Source of the DNA: Sphaerobacter thermophilus DSM 20745
GTDB taxonomy: Bacteria > Chloroflexota > Chloroflexia > Thermomicrobiales > Thermomicrobiaceae
Assembly (NCBI RefSeq): GCF_000024985.1
Contig: NC_013523.1
Location: forward strand, 1,054,001 to 1,118,000
Length of the DNA stretch: 64,000 nt
Direction: 5' to 3'
Of the stretch, positions 49,906 through 59,889 are shown one piece after another (within the stretch, counting starts at the first letter, position 1; the number at the start of each line of letters is the position of its first letter). Made by a program: the position numbers and the translations under genes. Below the pieces are notes generated by a model. The model made no database searches. It worked only from the letters and a program-made list of their open reading frames with translations, and was not told the DNA's origin.

Positions 49906-51632
49906 CAGTACTTCCGTTCCTTGGGCTCAAACCGGGTGATGACGACCGGCTTGTAGCGCATCTCAATGCCGCCCGACGTACGATAGGTCAATGTGTGCTT
50001 GAGCCAGTTGACGTCATCGCGCTCGGGAAAGTCTTCACGGAAGTGACCGCCGCGACTCTCCTCGCGGGCGAGTGCCCCGGCGACGACGGCCTCGGCGATG
50101 TCCAGCAAATAACCCGTCTCGATCGTCTCGACGAGGTCCATGTTGAAGGTGCGGTTCTTGTCCCGCACGCCGACCCGGCTGTAGCGATGCCGCAGCTCGG
50201 TCAGCTTCTCTCGTAGCGAGATCAGACCCTCCGCGGTGCGGAAGACGCCGCAGTCCCGGAACATGGCCTCCTGCAGCTCCTCGCGGATGACGTTGGCGTT
50301 CTCGGTGCCGTCGCCTTCGAGGAGGGCGCTGACCTCGGCGCGGGCGCGGAAGTCGGGCTCCTTGGGCAGCGGGTGGAAGTCGTTCTCGTTGATGGTCTTG
50401 AGCATGTGCCGCCCGGCGCGCCGGCCGAAGACGATCAGGTCGACCAGCGAGTTGGTGCCGAGCCGGTTGGCGCCGTGGACGCTGACGCAGGCACACTCGC
50501 CGGCCGCGTAGAGCCCGGGCAGGACTGTGTTCTCCTCGTCGATCGTGACCCGGCCGTCCACGTCGGTGGGGATGCCGCCCATGCCGTAGTGGGCCGTCGG
50601 CTGGATCGGGATAAGGTCCTTGACCGGATCGAGGCCCATGTAGGTGCGGACGAAGTCGGTGATGTCCGGCAGCTTGGTCTCGATGACCTCAGCGGGCAGG
50701 TGCGTCAGGTCGAGGTGGACGTAATCCTGCCCGTTGATCCCTCGGCCCTCACGGATCTCCATGTAGATGCTGCGAGAGACCATGTCGCGTGGGGCGAGGT
50801 CGAGCAGGGTGGGCGCGTACCGCTCCATGAAGCGCTCGCCCTTGTCGTTGCGCAGGATACCGCCCTCGCCACGGCAGGCCTCGGACAAGAGGATACCGAG
50901 CTTGTAGATCCCGGTCGGGTGGAATTGGAAGAACTCCATGTCCTCCAGCGGCAGGCCACGCCGGAAGGCGATGGCGCAGCCGTCCCCGGCGAGGGACAGC
51001 GCATTACTGGTGACCTTGAAGACGCGGCCGAAGCCGCCGGTCGCCAGCAGGACTGCCTTGGCGTGGAAGACGTGGATCTCGCCGGAGTGGATGTCGTACC
51101 CCACGACGCCGGTGCAGACGCCGTCGTCGGTGATCAGCAGGTCCAGCATCATCATCTCGTTGAAGAAGGTGACCTGATGCTTGATGCCCTGCTGGTAGAG
51201 GGTCTGGAGGATCATGTGGCCCGTGCGGTCGGCGGCGTAGCAGGCGCGGCGTACCGGACCCTCACCGAAGTTGCGGGTGTGCCCACCGAAACGCCGCTGG
51301 TCGATCCGGCCGTCCGGCGTGCGGTTGAAGGGGAGGCCCATGTGCTCCAGTTCGTAGACCGCGTCGATGGCCTCGCGGGCAAGGACCTCGGCCGCATCCT
51401 GGTCAACGAGGTAGTCGCCCCCCTTGACCGTGTCGAACATGTGCCAGATCCAGTGGTCCTCTTCGAGGTTGCCCAGCGCGGCCGCCACCCCGCCCTGAGC
51501 CGCCCCGGTGTGGGACCGCGTGGGGTATAGCTTGCTAATGACTGCCACGTTGGCCTTCCCGGCGAGCTGGGCGGCGGCCATGAGCCCGGCTCCGCCGGCG
51601 CCGACGATGACGGCGTCAAATCGATGGTACAT
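49905..51632 (-). CDS. sdhA: Succinate dehydrogenase flavoprotein subunit
   Basis: 575 residues. FAD-binding [12 protein letters not shown], covalent FAD histidine H41 in [12 protein letters not shown], and substrate-site motifs [20 protein letters not shown] (ends FGGHTR and CYAA), [15 protein letters not shown] and [10 protein letters not shown]. Oxidises succinate to fumarate in the TCA cycle. Third gene of sdhCDAB. Confidence 0.96.
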   Translation of the reverse strand: MYHRFDAVIVGAGGAGLMAAAQLAGKANVAVISKLYPTRSHTGAAQGGVAAALGNLEEDHWIWHMFDTVKGGDYLVDQDAAEVLAREAIDAVYELEHMGLPFNRTPDGRIDQRRFGGHTRNFGEGPVRRACYAADRTGHMILQTLYQQGIKHQVTFFNEMMMLDLLITDDGVCTGVVGYDIHSGEIHVFHAKAVLLATGGFGRVFKVTSNALSLAGDGCAIAFRRGLPLEDMEFFQFHPTGIYKLGILLSEACRGEGGILRNDKGERFMERYAPTLLDLAPRDMVSRSIYMEIREGRGINGQDYVHLDLTHLPAEVIETKLPDITDFVRTYMGLDPVKDLIPIQPTAHYGMGGIPTDVDGRVTIDEENTVLPGLYAAGECACVSVHGANRLGTNSLVDLIVFGRRAGRHMLKTINENDFHPLPKEPDFRARAEVSALLEGDGTENANVIREELQEAMFRDCGVFRTAEGLISLREKLTELRHRYSRVGVRDKNRTFNMDLVETIETGYLLDIAEAVVAGALAREESRGGHFREDFPERDDVNWLKHTLTYRTSGGIEMRYKPVVITRFEPKERKY

Positions 51633-51635
51633 GCC

Positions 51636-52118
51636 TCATCTCCCTGCCGTTACGGCGGCATCCGGGTTGAACGTGACGACCGCGATCGAACCGATAATCA
51701 AGAAAATGATCGCGGTGCTCCAGAGGACCGAGTGGGCGAATACGCGCCACCCGCGCGGCCGCACATAGTCGTCCACCGCGATCCGCGCACCGTTCAGCCC
51801 GTGCAGCAGTGCCAGGACGAGCATGAGCCAGTCGAACGCGCGCCAGAACGGCGAGTTCCAGCGGTCGGCCACGAAGTCGTAGTCGATTTCATCGACCGTG
51901 TTGATGACGTGCATGATGACGACGTGAGTGATGGCCAAGAGAATCAGCAACAGGCCACTGACCCGGAAGAAGTACCAGGAATACAGCTCGAAGTTGCTGC
52001 CAGTAGGGCGTTCCCGGCCGACGCGCGGGATCGGTGCACGCCGCGCGGATCGTGGGGCGGCGCTGACCTGATCCGGACCGCTACCCGTGGGGACTTGAAC
52101 CACCGTTGAACCTCCCAT
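51636..52118 (-). CDS. sdhD: Succinate dehydrogenase membrane anchor subunit
   Basis: 160 residues with an unusually long soluble N-terminus (about 45 residues) and three membrane helices (about 48-70, 93-112, 127-148). ITHVVIMHVINT offers the histidine expected to bind heme b or quinone, and HGLNGARIAVDDYVRPRG matches the family. It lies three bases before sdhA. Confidence 0.85.
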   Translation of the reverse strand: MGGSTVVQVPTGSGPDQVSAAPRSARRAPIPRVGRERPTGSNFELYSWYFFRVSGLLLILLAITHVVIMHVINTVDEIDYDFVADRWNSPFWRAFDWLMLVLALLHGLNGARIAVDDYVRPRGWRVFAHSVLWSTAIIFLIIGSIAVVTFNPDAAVTAGR

Positions 52119-52146
52119 GTGCCGCGGCCCTATGGCCGCAACTCGG

Positions 52147-52512
52147 CTAGAACAGCGGCCGAATCATCAAGATCGCGGTGGGGATGAAGGCGATGAGAAA
52201 CAGGGCGACCACCGCGTAGAACATCTGCCGCTCGTACTTCCAGCCCTTCGACCAGAAGTCCACCAGAATGATGCGGATTCCGTTCAGCGCGTGGTAATAA
52301 AGCCCGGCAACCAGGATCACCTCTCCGGCGCGAAAGATCGGATGACGATAGATGAACAACAGGTCGTTGAATGCCTCCGGGCCGTAGCCTACGGCGAAGA
52401 TATCAACGATGTGCAGTAACAAAAAGACCAGCACCCCGAGACCGGCCAGGCGATGGAGTGCCCACGACACCATCCCCTGTGGCGGCCGGTATCCGCGATA
52501 GTTTGATGCCAC
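52147..52512 (-). CDS. sdhC: Succinate dehydrogenase cytochrome b subunit
   Basis: 121 residues with three membrane helices; SWALHRLAGLGVLVFLLLHI carries the HR motif and heme-ligand-type histidine, and YYHALNGIRIILVDF follows in the last third. GTG 52512 is chosen because GGAGCAGGGGG precedes it and the operon promoter (52626-52598) lies within what a longer frame would make coding. First gene of sdhCDAB. Confidence 0.87.
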   Translation of the reverse strand: MASNYRGYRPPQGMVSWALHRLAGLGVLVFLLLHIVDIFAVGYGPEAFNDLLFIYRHPIFRAGEVILVAGLYYHALNGIRIILVDFWSKGWKYERQMFYAVVALFLIAFIPTAILMIRPLF

Positions 52513-52597
52513 TCGCGGTCCCCCTGCTCCAGCGTCCTCTTGGCCCCAGCGCGCGGCCCACGCCGCGTCGCCGGCTCCCGTTGCGGTAGCCGTCGCA

Positions 52598-52626
52598 AAT
52601 CTACGGCTGTTCGCCGGACCTGTCAA
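52598..52626 (-). promoter_or_regulatory. Promoter of sdhCDAB
   Basis: TTGACA (52626-52621), 17 bases, TAGATT (52603-52598) on the minus strand; start near 52591, leader about 80 bases. Confidence 0.7.
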
Positions 52627-52669
52627 CAAGCGCTGCGCCCGATCCGGAGGCGCGGGTACGACCCTCTGC

Positions 52670-52678
52670 TGCTATAAT
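52670..52678 (+). promoter_or_regulatory. Extended -10 promoter of the M20 peptidase operon
   Basis: TGCTATAAT, without a clear -35; start near 52685 and a GC-rich leader of about 130 bases with no recognised riboswitch. Confidence 0.55.
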
Positions 52679-52815
52679 GCCAGCGTCTTGCCTGCCGGCA
52701 TGGTCGACCGGAACCGGTGGCGGCTCCTTCCGTCTCCTGGGCCGGATGCCCGGAGCCGGCATCTCGCACACCCCTGTGGCTCGCGTGGCGAGCGAAGCGG
52801 TGAGAGGGACAACAC

Positions 52816-53994
52816 GTGTCCGAATGGGAAGCCAGGCTCGCACAGCTTCGGCGGCTTGCCGATAGCCTGCTGCCGCGCCTCGCCGATCTGACCGAGCAGA
52901 TCTGTTTGATTCCAGCCCCGACCTACCACGAAGCCGAACGCGCCCGCTGGGTGGCGCGCGCACTGGAGGAGCGCGGGCTGGCTGTGGAGGTCGATGACCT
53001 CCCCAACGTCTACGCCCGCCGCCCGGGGAGCGGACGTGGGGCGACGCTGATGCTCGCGGCGCACACGGATACGGTCTTCCCGCCGGGCACGCCGATCACG
53101 GTTGAGCGATCCGACGGGGTGCTGACCGGGCCCGGGATCGGTGATAACAGCCTCGGCGTCGCAGGTCTCCTGGTGCTGGTGGATCTCCTGGAGGCAGCGG
53201 GCATTACCACTCCGGGCGACGTGCTCCTGGTCGCCAATGTCGGAGAAGAGGGACTCGGCAACCTGCGGGGCATCAAGGCGGCCGTCGATCGCTTCGAGCC
53301 TGAGTTGGGCGGGGTCATCGCGGTCGAAGGGCACAACTTGGGTCGCGTTACGCACATCGCGGTCGGCTCCAAGCGCATCCGGGTAACGGTCACCGGGCCG
53401 GGCGGGCATAGCTGGGGCGCCTTCGGCGAGCCGAGCGCGATCCACGAGCTTGCCGGGATCGTCCAGGAGATTTCGATGATTCCGGTACCGCTCCAGCCCA
53501 AGACGACCTACAACGTGGGACTGATCGAGGGCGGGGTGTCGGTTAATACGATCGCGCCGCACGCTTCGGCCGTGATCGACATGCGCTCGACCGACCCGGA
53601 CCGGCTCGCCTGGCTGGCGCAGGAGGTCACGCGCATCGTCGAGCGCCGCCGGACCGACCGAGTGTCGACCGAGATCGAGGTGCTGGGTGAGCGCCCGGCC
53701 GGCTCGGTGCCGCCCTCGTCACCACTCGTCCGCCTGACGGTCGAGGTGCTGGAGCAGCTTGGGTTCCAGCCGGAGCTGAACGCGTCGAGCACCGATGCGA
53801 ACATCCCGATCGCCCGCGGGATACCGGCGGTGTGCGTGGGTCTGAGCCACGGCGTGCGCGCTCATCGCACCGACGAGCAGATCGAGATCGCGCCGGCCGC
53901 GGTCGGGCTGGTGCAATTGGCGCTGATCGCCGAGCGTTTTGTGGGAGAGGCACAGGGCACCGGGGGTGTCGACGGGGAGAGGCCGTCGCAGTGA
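52816..53994 (+). CDS. M20 family metallopeptidase
   Basis: 392 residues of the carboxypeptidase/deacylase family with two co-catalytic zincs. AAHTDTVFPPG (first His-x-Asp), GPGIGDNSLGVAGL (bridging Asp), NVGEEGLGN (Glu-Glu pair), GPGGHSWGAFGEPSAIH (dimerisation-domain His) and the final SHGVRAHRTDE. It may cleave a dipeptide, an acyl-amino acid or a similar amide. GTG 52816 follows GAGAGGGA. Its stop overlaps the next start (GTGA), so it leads an operon with the helicase and glpX genes. Confidence 0.88.
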   Translation: MSEWEARLAQLRRLADSLLPRLADLTEQICLIPAPTYHEAERARWVARALEERGLAVEVDDLPNVYARRPGSGRGATLMLAAHTDTVFPPGTPITVERSDGVLTGPGIGDNSLGVAGLLVLVDLLEAAGITTPGDVLLVANVGEEGLGNLRGIKAAVDRFEPELGGVIAVEGHNLGRVTHIAVGSKRIRVTVTGPGGHSWGAFGEPSAIHELAGIVQEISMIPVPLQPKTTYNVGLIEGGVSVNTIAPHASAVIDMRSTDPDRLAWLAQEVTRIVERRRTDRVSTEIEVLGERPAGSVPPSSPLVRLTVEVLEQLGFQPELNASSTDANIPIARGIPAVCVGLSHGVRAHRTDEQIEIAPAAVGLVQLALIAERFVGEAQGTGGVDGERPSQ

Positions 53995-56891
53995 GCGGGA
54001 TCTACGTCGCGTTGGACCTCGAAGCGACGGGGATGGACCCGGAGCGGGACGAGATCATCGAGATCGCCGCGATCAAGTTCCGCAACGACCGGGTGCTCGA
54101 CCGCTGGGAGAGCCTGGTGCGTCCCCGCGGCCCGATCCCGTTCAACATCACCAGCCTGACCGGCATCGGCGCCAAGGATGTGCGCCGCGCACCGATATTC
54201 CCCGTAGTGGCGCCCCGGTTGCGGGACTTCGTGCGCAACCATCCGATCGTGGGGCAATCGCCGGAGTTCGACATCCAGATGCTCGCCGGGGCAGGGCTGC
54301 GGCTGCAGAACCCGCTCTACGATACGTTCCAGCTTGCCACCATCCTGATCCCGGACCTCCCGGCCTACAATCTGGCAACCATCGCGGCTCGGCTGGGAGT
54401 GTCGGTCCCGCACCAGCACCGCGCGATGGCCGACGTCGAGACGACCATGGCGGTCTTCCTGGGGCTGCAGGACATCCTCCTCAGCCACGATGCGGAGACC
54501 CTGGCGCGGTTGGCGGAGCTGGCGCGCGTGGCCGGGTCGCCGCTGGCGCGACTGTTCGCCGAGGCGCGGCGCGAGGTGGCTAGCCTGGACGGCATGGGCC
54601 ACGGGACGATCGCAGCCCAGCTTATGGCGAAGACCGGGATGACCCGCGGCGGGCCCGAGGTGCTGTTCCTGTTCCAGCGGGAGCGACCACCGCGCCTGGA
54701 GCCGACCGGCTCCGACGCGCCGATCGATGTGGAGGCGCTCCGGGCCTGGACCGAACCGGGTGGGGCGCTGGCGCAGACCTTCCCCGGCTATGAGCCGCGG
54801 CCGCAGCAGGTCGCGATGCTGGCGGCCGTGGCCGAGGGCTTCAATCAGGGCGGGACGTACCTCATCGAAGCCGGGACCGGGACCGGCAAGTCGCTGGCGT
54901 ATCTGCTCCCGGCCATCCTCCACGCCGTGAACCGCGGCGAGCCGGTGGTGATCTCGACCAACACCATTGCCCTGCAGGACCAGCTCTTCCGCAAGGATCT
55001 GCCGGATCTGCGACGGGCGCTCAAAGAGATGGCCCGCACGCAGCCGGAGCTCGAGCGCGTGGCGTCCTTCGAAGCGGCTCTCCTCAAGGGCCGCTCGAAC
55101 TACCTCTGCCTGCGGCGCTGGTTCCTGGCACAGCGTGAGCCGTCCGTGTCGCCCGAGCGGGCCACGCTCTACGCCAAGATCCTGACCTGGCTCCAACAGA
55201 CAGAGACGGGGGACCGCGCGGAGCTGCACCTATCACCGGAGGAGCAGGTGTACTGGCTGGCGCTGGCCGAGGAGGAGGGGAGCTGCGTCCCCGGCCGGTG
55301 CATCTTCCACCGGCGAAACCAGTGCTTCCTCTACCGGGCGCGCCACAAGGCCGAGAGCGCACATGTCATCGTCGTCAACCACGCGCTCCTGCTGTCAGAC
55401 ATGCTGGCGGCCAACAACGTCCTGCCGCCGTACCGCCACCTCATCATCGACGAGGCGCACAATCTGGAGGACGAGGCGACGACGCAGCTCGGCTTCAGCA
55501 TCAGCCGCCACCGGATCCTCGATTTCGTGTCGCGCTGCGTCGCGCGGGACGACGACGGCGCCTTAGGTGGTGCGCTCGGCGGCCTGTGGAGCGTTGTGGC
55601 GAATGCCCGCGTGCCGCTGGCCCGCGATATCGCGGCGTCACTGCAGCCGCAGTTGGACGGGTTGGTGCGCACGGCCCGTGAGGCCAGCGAGGAGATCGAA
55701 CGCTTCTTCCACGCGCTCGGGGACTTCGTGGAGCGCTACCAGGCGGGCCAAAGTGAGCACGACCGGCGCCTGCGCCTGACCGACGCTGTGCGGCACGATC
55801 CGGGCTGGAGTACGATCGAGATTTCGTGGGACCAGGTGGCGGGACGGCTGCGTGAGATCGTCGGGGTGCTGGTCTGGGCCGCGGGGCAGTGGGAGGGGAT
55901 CAGTGAGGAGGAGATCCCCGAACGTGACGAAGTGGCGACCGAGCTGGAGGTCCTGATCCGCACCGGGCACGAACTAATCGAAAGGGTGCTCGGCGCGATC
56001 GCGAACCCGAGCCCCGACATGATCTACTGGCTCACGCGCAACGTCGCCACTGGCGACGTCGCGATCTCGGCCGCGCCGTTACACGTGGGGGATGTGCTGC
56101 GCGAGCATCTCTTCGATCGCTGCCGCACGACGATCCTGACCTCGGCGACGCTCACGACAGACGGCTCGTTCGACTACGTCCGGCAACGGCTCGGGATCGA
56201 CGAGGCGCACGAGCTACAGGTGCCGTCGCCGTTCGACTACCCGGCGACGACGCTCTTGTACCTGGCCGACGACGTGCCGGAACCGGGTCAGCCGGGACAC
56301 CAGCGCCACGTGCAAGAGGCGCTGATCGACCTCTGCAAGGCGACGCGGGGCCGGGCCATGGTCCTCTTCACTTCGCATAGCGCGCTCCAGACCACTTACC
56401 GGGCCATCAAGCGGCCACTGGAGGCGGAGGGTATTCTGGTGCTGGCGCAGCGCATGGACGGGAGCCCGCGCCAGTTGATCGACCGACTGAAGAGCCACCC
56501 CGAGACGGTTCTGCTCGGCACCAACAGCTTCTGGGAGGGGGTGGATATCGTCGGGGACGCCCTGAGTCTGCTCGTGATCACGAGACTACCCTTCTCAGTG
56601 CCGAGCGACCCGGTCTTCGCGGCCCGCAGCGAGTTGTTCGAAGACCCCTTCAATTCCTACGCTATCCCTCAGGCGGTGCTGCGCTTCAAGCAGGGATTCG
56701 GACGCCTGATCCGCAGCAGCACCGACCGGGGTGTCTGTGTGGTGCTCGACCGACGGACGGTAAGCCGACGCTATGGGTCATCGTTCGTGCGGTCCCTGCC
56801 GGACTGCACGGTGGTGGTGGGACCGACGTCCGAATTGCCGGCGCGCGCGAGCGAGTGGCTGCAGGCGCGGCCGGCATCGGCCTCGGTCTGA
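53991..56891 (+). CDS. dinG: DinG-type DNA helicase with DnaQ-like exonuclease domain
   Basis: 966 residues. The N-terminal 170 residues are a DEDD exonuclease (DLEATG at 9-14, NITSLTGI, HRAMADVETT); then a superfamily 2 Fe-S helicase with Walker A EAGTGTGKS (about 293-301), cysteines for the Fe-S cluster (LCLRRW, CVPGRC, NQCFLYRAR), DEAH box (about 486), TSATL and the C-terminal GTNSFWEGVD and KQGFGRLIRSSTDRG. The exonuclease-helicase fusion is the Bacillus-type DinG. GTG 53991 overlaps the M20 stop. It acts in unwinding of damaged or RNA-paired DNA. Confidence 0.92.
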   Translation: MSGIYVALDLEATGMDPERDEIIEIAAIKFRNDRVLDRWESLVRPRGPIPFNITSLTGIGAKDVRRAPIFPVVAPRLRDFVRNHPIVGQSPEFDIQMLAGAGLRLQNPLYDTFQLATILIPDLPAYNLATIAARLGVSVPHQHRAMADVETTMAVFLGLQDILLSHDAETLARLAELARVAGSPLARLFAEARREVASLDGMGHGTIAAQLMAKTGMTRGGPEVLFLFQRERPPRLEPTGSDAPIDVEALRAWTEPGGALAQTFPGYEPRPQQVAMLAAVAEGFNQGGTYLIEAGTGTGKSLAYLLPAILHAVNRGEPVVISTNTIALQDQLFRKDLPDLRRALKEMARTQPELERVASFEAALLKGRSNYLCLRRWFLAQREPSVSPERATLYAKILTWLQQTETGDRAELHLSPEEQVYWLALAEEEGSCVPGRCIFHRRNQCFLYRARHKAESAHVIVVNHALLLSDMLAANNVLPPYRHLIIDEAHNLEDEATTQLGFSISRHRILDFVSRCVARDDDGALGGALGGLWSVVANARVPLARDIAASLQPQLDGLVRTAREASEEIERFFHALGDFVERYQAGQSEHDRRLRLTDAVRHDPGWSTIEISWDQVAGRLREIVGVLVWAAGQWEGISEEEIPERDEVATELEVLIRTGHELIERVLGAIANPSPDMIYWLTRNVATGDVAISAAPLHVGDVLREHLFDRCRTTILTSATLTTDGSFDYVRQRLGIDEAHELQVPSPFDYPATTLLYLADDVPEPGQPGHQRHVQEALIDLCKATRGRAMVLFTSHSALQTTYRAIKRPLEAEGILVLAQRMDGSPRQLIDRLKSHPETVLLGTNSFWEGVDIVGDALSLLVITRLPFSVPSDPVFAARSELFEDPFNSYAIPQAVLRFKQGFGRLIRSSTDRGVCVVLDRRTVSRRYGSSFVRSLPDCTVVVGPTSELPARASEWLQARPASASV

Positions 56892-56930
56892 TCGGGATCG
56901 GGCAAAGCCCGAGGGAGTGGAGGCAGCCGC

Positions 56931-57917
56931 ATGAGTGCGAGTATCGACCGGAACCTGGCGCTGGAGCTGGTCCGGACGACCGAAGCCGCGGCGCTCGCGG
57001 CCGCGCGCTGGATGGGGCGCGGCGACAAGAACGCGGCGGACCAGGCGGCCGTCAACGGCATGCGCACCATGCTCCAGTCCGTCCATATGGACGGGGTCGT
57101 GGTGATCGGCGAGGGTGAGAAGGACGAGGCCCCGATGCTGTACATCGGGGAGGAGGTCGGCACCAAGGATCCGCCGCAGGCGGACCTGGCAGTCGATCCG
57201 ATCGACGGGACCCGGCTCCTGGCGAACGGGATGCCGAACTCCCTGTCCGTCGTGGCACTGGCGGACCGCGGTTCGATGTACTACCCGCCCGGAATCGTGT
57301 ACATGAACAAGATCGCGGTCGGGCCTGAGGCGGCGTTCGCCATCGACATCAACGCGCCGGTGGCGGAGAACCTCCAGCGCATCGCCGACGCGAAGGGGAT
57401 GCGCGTACGTGACCTGACCGTGGTCGTGCTGGACCGCCCGCGCCACGAGCAGTTGATCGCCGAGATTCGGGCGACCCAGGCGCGGATCAAGCTGATCACC
57501 GACGGTGACGTGGCCGGCGCCTTGATGGCGGCGATGCCGGGGACCGGTATCGATGTCCTGATGGGTATCGGCGGGGCACCCGAGGCGGTCATCGCCGCGG
57601 CCGCGCTGAAGTGCATGGGTGGCGCGATCCAGTGCAAGCTGTGGCCGCGCAACGACGACGAGCGCCGCGCGGCGCAGGAGGCGGGGCTGGATCTGGAGCA
57701 GGTGCTGACAGCCGATGACCTGGTGCGGTCCGACAACGTCTTCTTCGCCGCCACGGGCATCACCGACGGGGAACTCCTGCGCGGGGTGCACTACACGTCG
57801 GAGGGGGCGACGACGGAATCGCTGGTGATGCGGTCGCGCTCGGGGACGGTGCGGCGGATCACAGCGACACACCGGCTGAGCAAGCTCCAGGACTTTGCCG
57901 CTGTTCCATTTGACTAG
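56931..57917 (+). CDS. glpX: Fructose-1,6-bisphosphatase class II
   Basis: 328 residues. [18 protein letters not shown] and DPIDGTRLL hold the metal-binding acidic residues; [20 protein letters not shown] is the substrate-binding loop. It dephosphorylates fructose 1,6-bisphosphate in gluconeogenesis, consistent with growth on peptides or organic acids. ATG 56931 follows GGGAGTGGAGGCAGC, 39 bases after dinG. The rho promoter overlaps its last codons. Confidence 0.95.
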   Translation: MSASIDRNLALELVRTTEAAALAAARWMGRGDKNAADQAAVNGMRTMLQSVHMDGVVVIGEGEKDEAPMLYIGEEVGTKDPPQADLAVDPIDGTRLLANGMPNSLSVVALADRGSMYYPPGIVYMNKIAVGPEAAFAIDINAPVAENLQRIADAKGMRVRDLTVVVLDRPRHEQLIAEIRATQARIKLITDGDVAGALMAAMPGTGIDVLMGIGGAPEAVIAAAALKCMGGAIQCKLWPRNDDERRAAQEAGLDLEQVLTADDLVRSDNVFFAATGITDGELLRGVHYTSEGATTESLVMRSRSGTVRRITATHRLSKLQDFAAVPFD

Positions 57918-57938
57918 CGCAGGACATCATGATATACT
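57910..57938 (+). promoter_or_regulatory. Promoter of rho
   Basis: TTGACT (57910-57915, spanning the glpX stop), 17 bases, TATACT (57933-57938). The predicted start near 57945 leaves about 500 bases before the rho ATG. Confidence 0.75.
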
Positions 57939-58448
57939 GGTCGCGGCACCGGTGGGATCGGTGCCGCGACCTCATCCCCGCCGCTGGCGATTCCCGTATG
58001 GAACGGCCCGAAGGGCACCCTGTAACGCTTCGGAGTCCACTGCGCAACCCAGCCGGGGCCGTACTGCAACCCAAACCCGCGCGACGTGTTTGCCTGACAC
58101 TGAGGCTGGAGCACTTCACGAGCACTTATCATCAGCGCATGAGAGGTCAACCACACGTGGTCACGCGACATGCGCATGGCTGCCGGACAAGTGGTGCCGG
58201 ACCGCCTGCACCCCTGCCCCGGAGACTCGCTCCACCGGGCGGCAATGTCGTGGCCGCGCTCGGGAGCGAGTGCCGGTTGTGGCCGCGGCCGCGCCGGAAC
58301 TGAGCGTGCGATCCCCATCATCACCGTGAGCGCCCGCTCCCGGCCGCCGTCAACCGAATTACCACCACGCACCACCACAAGAGATTCAGGGACAACACGC
58401 AGCCCGCTCAGCCTCCACGGCGGCGGCTGGTGTGGGAAGAGGAACGGA
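57939..58448 (+). promoter_or_regulatory. Long leader of rho, probable autoregulatory region
   Basis: It opens with a perfect 13-bp hairpin (GGTCGCGGCACCG 57939-57951 and CGGTGCCGCGACC 57959-57971). The last 100 bases before the ribosome site are poor in G and full of CA/CC dinucleotides (CGTCAACCGAATTACCACCA, then CGCACCACCACAAGAG), as expected of a Rho-loading site. Rho-dependent attenuation of its own message, known for E. coli rho, is the natural reading. Small open frames here have no coding look. Confidence 0.5.
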
Positions 58449-59702
58449 ATGACCGTAACCATCAACGAACTTGAGTCAAAAACAATCGATGAGCTGCATG
58501 AGCTCGCGCGCGAATTGGAGATCACCGGCTTCTCTCGCATGAAGAAGCAGGAACTGATCAGCCGCGTGCTCCAGGCGCAGACCGAGCAGCAGGGGAACAT
58601 CTACGGCGAGGGCGTGCTCGACATCATCGAGGACGGCTTCGGTTTCCTTCGCGGGGAGCGCTACCTCCCTGGCCCCAATGACATCTACGTGTCGCAGTCG
58701 CAGATCCGCCGCTTCGGACTGCGCACGGGTGACTGGGTTTCGGGGCACGTGCGACCGCCGAAGGAGAACGAGAAATACTACAGCCTGCTGCGGGTCGAAG
58801 CCGTCAACGGCATGGACCCGGAGACAGCGCGACGAAGGCCGAACTTCGACAGCCTGACCCCGATCTTCCCCCTCGAGCTGATCAACCTCGAAACCTCGCC
58901 CAACATCCTCTCGACCCGATTGCTCAATCTCGTCGCCCCGATCGGGCGCGGTCAGCGCGGGTTGATCGTGTCGCCGCCGAAGGCCGGTAAGACGATCTTG
59001 CTCAAGGCGATCGCCAACGGCATCACCACCAACTACGAAGATATCCACTTGATCGTCTGTCTCATCGGCGAGCGACCCGAAGAGGTGACCGACATGAAGC
59101 GGTCGGTCGACGGCGAGGTGATCAGCTCGACCTTCGATGAGCCGGTGGAGGACCACACCAAGGTTGCGGAGATGGTCCTCGAGCGCGCCAAGCGGCTTGT
59201 GGAGTCGGGTCGCGACGTGGTCATCCTGCTGGACTCGATCACGCGCCTGGCCCGGGCTTACAACCTGGCGGTGCCGCCGAGCGGCCGCACGCTCTCCGGC
59301 GGTATCGACCCGGTGGCGCTGTATCCGCCCAAGCGCTTCTTCGGCGCAGCCCGCAATATCGAGGGGGGCGGCAGCCTGACGATCATCGCGACGTGTCTCA
59401 TCGACACCGGTTCCCGCATGGACGACGTCATCTACGAGGAGTTCAAGGGAACCGGTAACATGGAGTTGCACCTGGACCGCAAGCTGGCGGAGCGCCGCAT
59501 CTACCCCGCGATCGACATCCAGCGGTCGGGTACCCGGCGCGAAGAGCTGCTCCTCGACGAGCAGACGCTGCGTCAGGTGTGGACGATGCGCCGCATGGTG
59601 TCGATGCTCGGCGGGACCGAAGGCACCGAGCTGGTGCTGGGTCGGCTGGCCAAGACGGCCAACAACGCCGAGTTCCTGGCGACGCTCACCAAGGATCTCT
59701 AG
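58449..59702 (+). CDS. rho: Transcription termination factor Rho
   Basis: 417 residues. N-terminal helix bundle (MTVTINELESKTIDELHELA to LISRVL), RNA-binding cold-shock fold (YGEGVLDIIEDGFGFLR, DIYVSQSQIRRFGLRTGD), then the RecA-type ATPase: Walker A PPKAGKTILLKA, GERPEEVTDM, Walker B VVILLDSITRLARAYN and GGGSLTIIATCLIDTGS. Hexameric RNA translocase that ends untranslated transcripts. ATG 58449 follows AGAGGAACGG; the frame upstream is the leader. Confidence 0.97.
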   Translation: MTVTINELESKTIDELHELARELEITGFSRMKKQELISRVLQAQTEQQGNIYGEGVLDIIEDGFGFLRGERYLPGPNDIYVSQSQIRRFGLRTGDWVSGHVRPPKENEKYYSLLRVEAVNGMDPETARRRPNFDSLTPIFPLELINLETSPNILSTRLLNLVAPIGRGQRGLIVSPPKAGKTILLKAIANGITTNYEDIHLIVCLIGERPEEVTDMKRSVDGEVISSTFDEPVEDHTKVAEMVLERAKRLVESGRDVVILLDSITRLARAYNLAVPPSGRTLSGGIDPVALYPPKRFFGAARNIEGGGSLTIIATCLIDTGSRMDDVIYEEFKGTGNMELHLDRKLAERRIYPAIDIQRSGTRREELLLDEQTLRQVWTMRRMVSMLGGTEGTELVLGRLAKTANNAEFLATLTKDL

Positions 59703-59735
59703 TCCGAGCGCGGCTCCAGCAGCGAACGATCGATA

Positions 59736-59762
59736 TCGAGGCGGGCACTGTGCCCGCCTCGA
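59736..59762 (+). terminator. Hairpin after rho
   Basis: TCGAGGCGGGCA and TGCCCGCCTCGA form a perfect 12-bp stem with loop CTG, followed by ATCATGTT. The rest of 59703-59889 shows nothing further. Confidence 0.6.
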
Positions 59763-59889
59763 ATCATGTTCGGGAGCCCGGAGTGGACTGGTTGCCTCGA
59801 CCTGCTTGGCGCACTCGCGGATAGGCGGGTATTCCAGCCGTCTCCGCGGCACGCGGGACTCGTGCCTGTCGTCCGAACCTCGAATGTTG

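Noticed and set aside
53862-55229. 455-codon minus-strand frame opposite the DinG gene
   Set aside because: Shadow of the dinG codons; the opposite strand has clear exonuclease and helicase motifs.
57929-58303. 124-codon frame in the rho leader
   Set aside because: Arg/Pro-rich, no ribosome site at its ATG and no family resemblance; treated as leader RNA.
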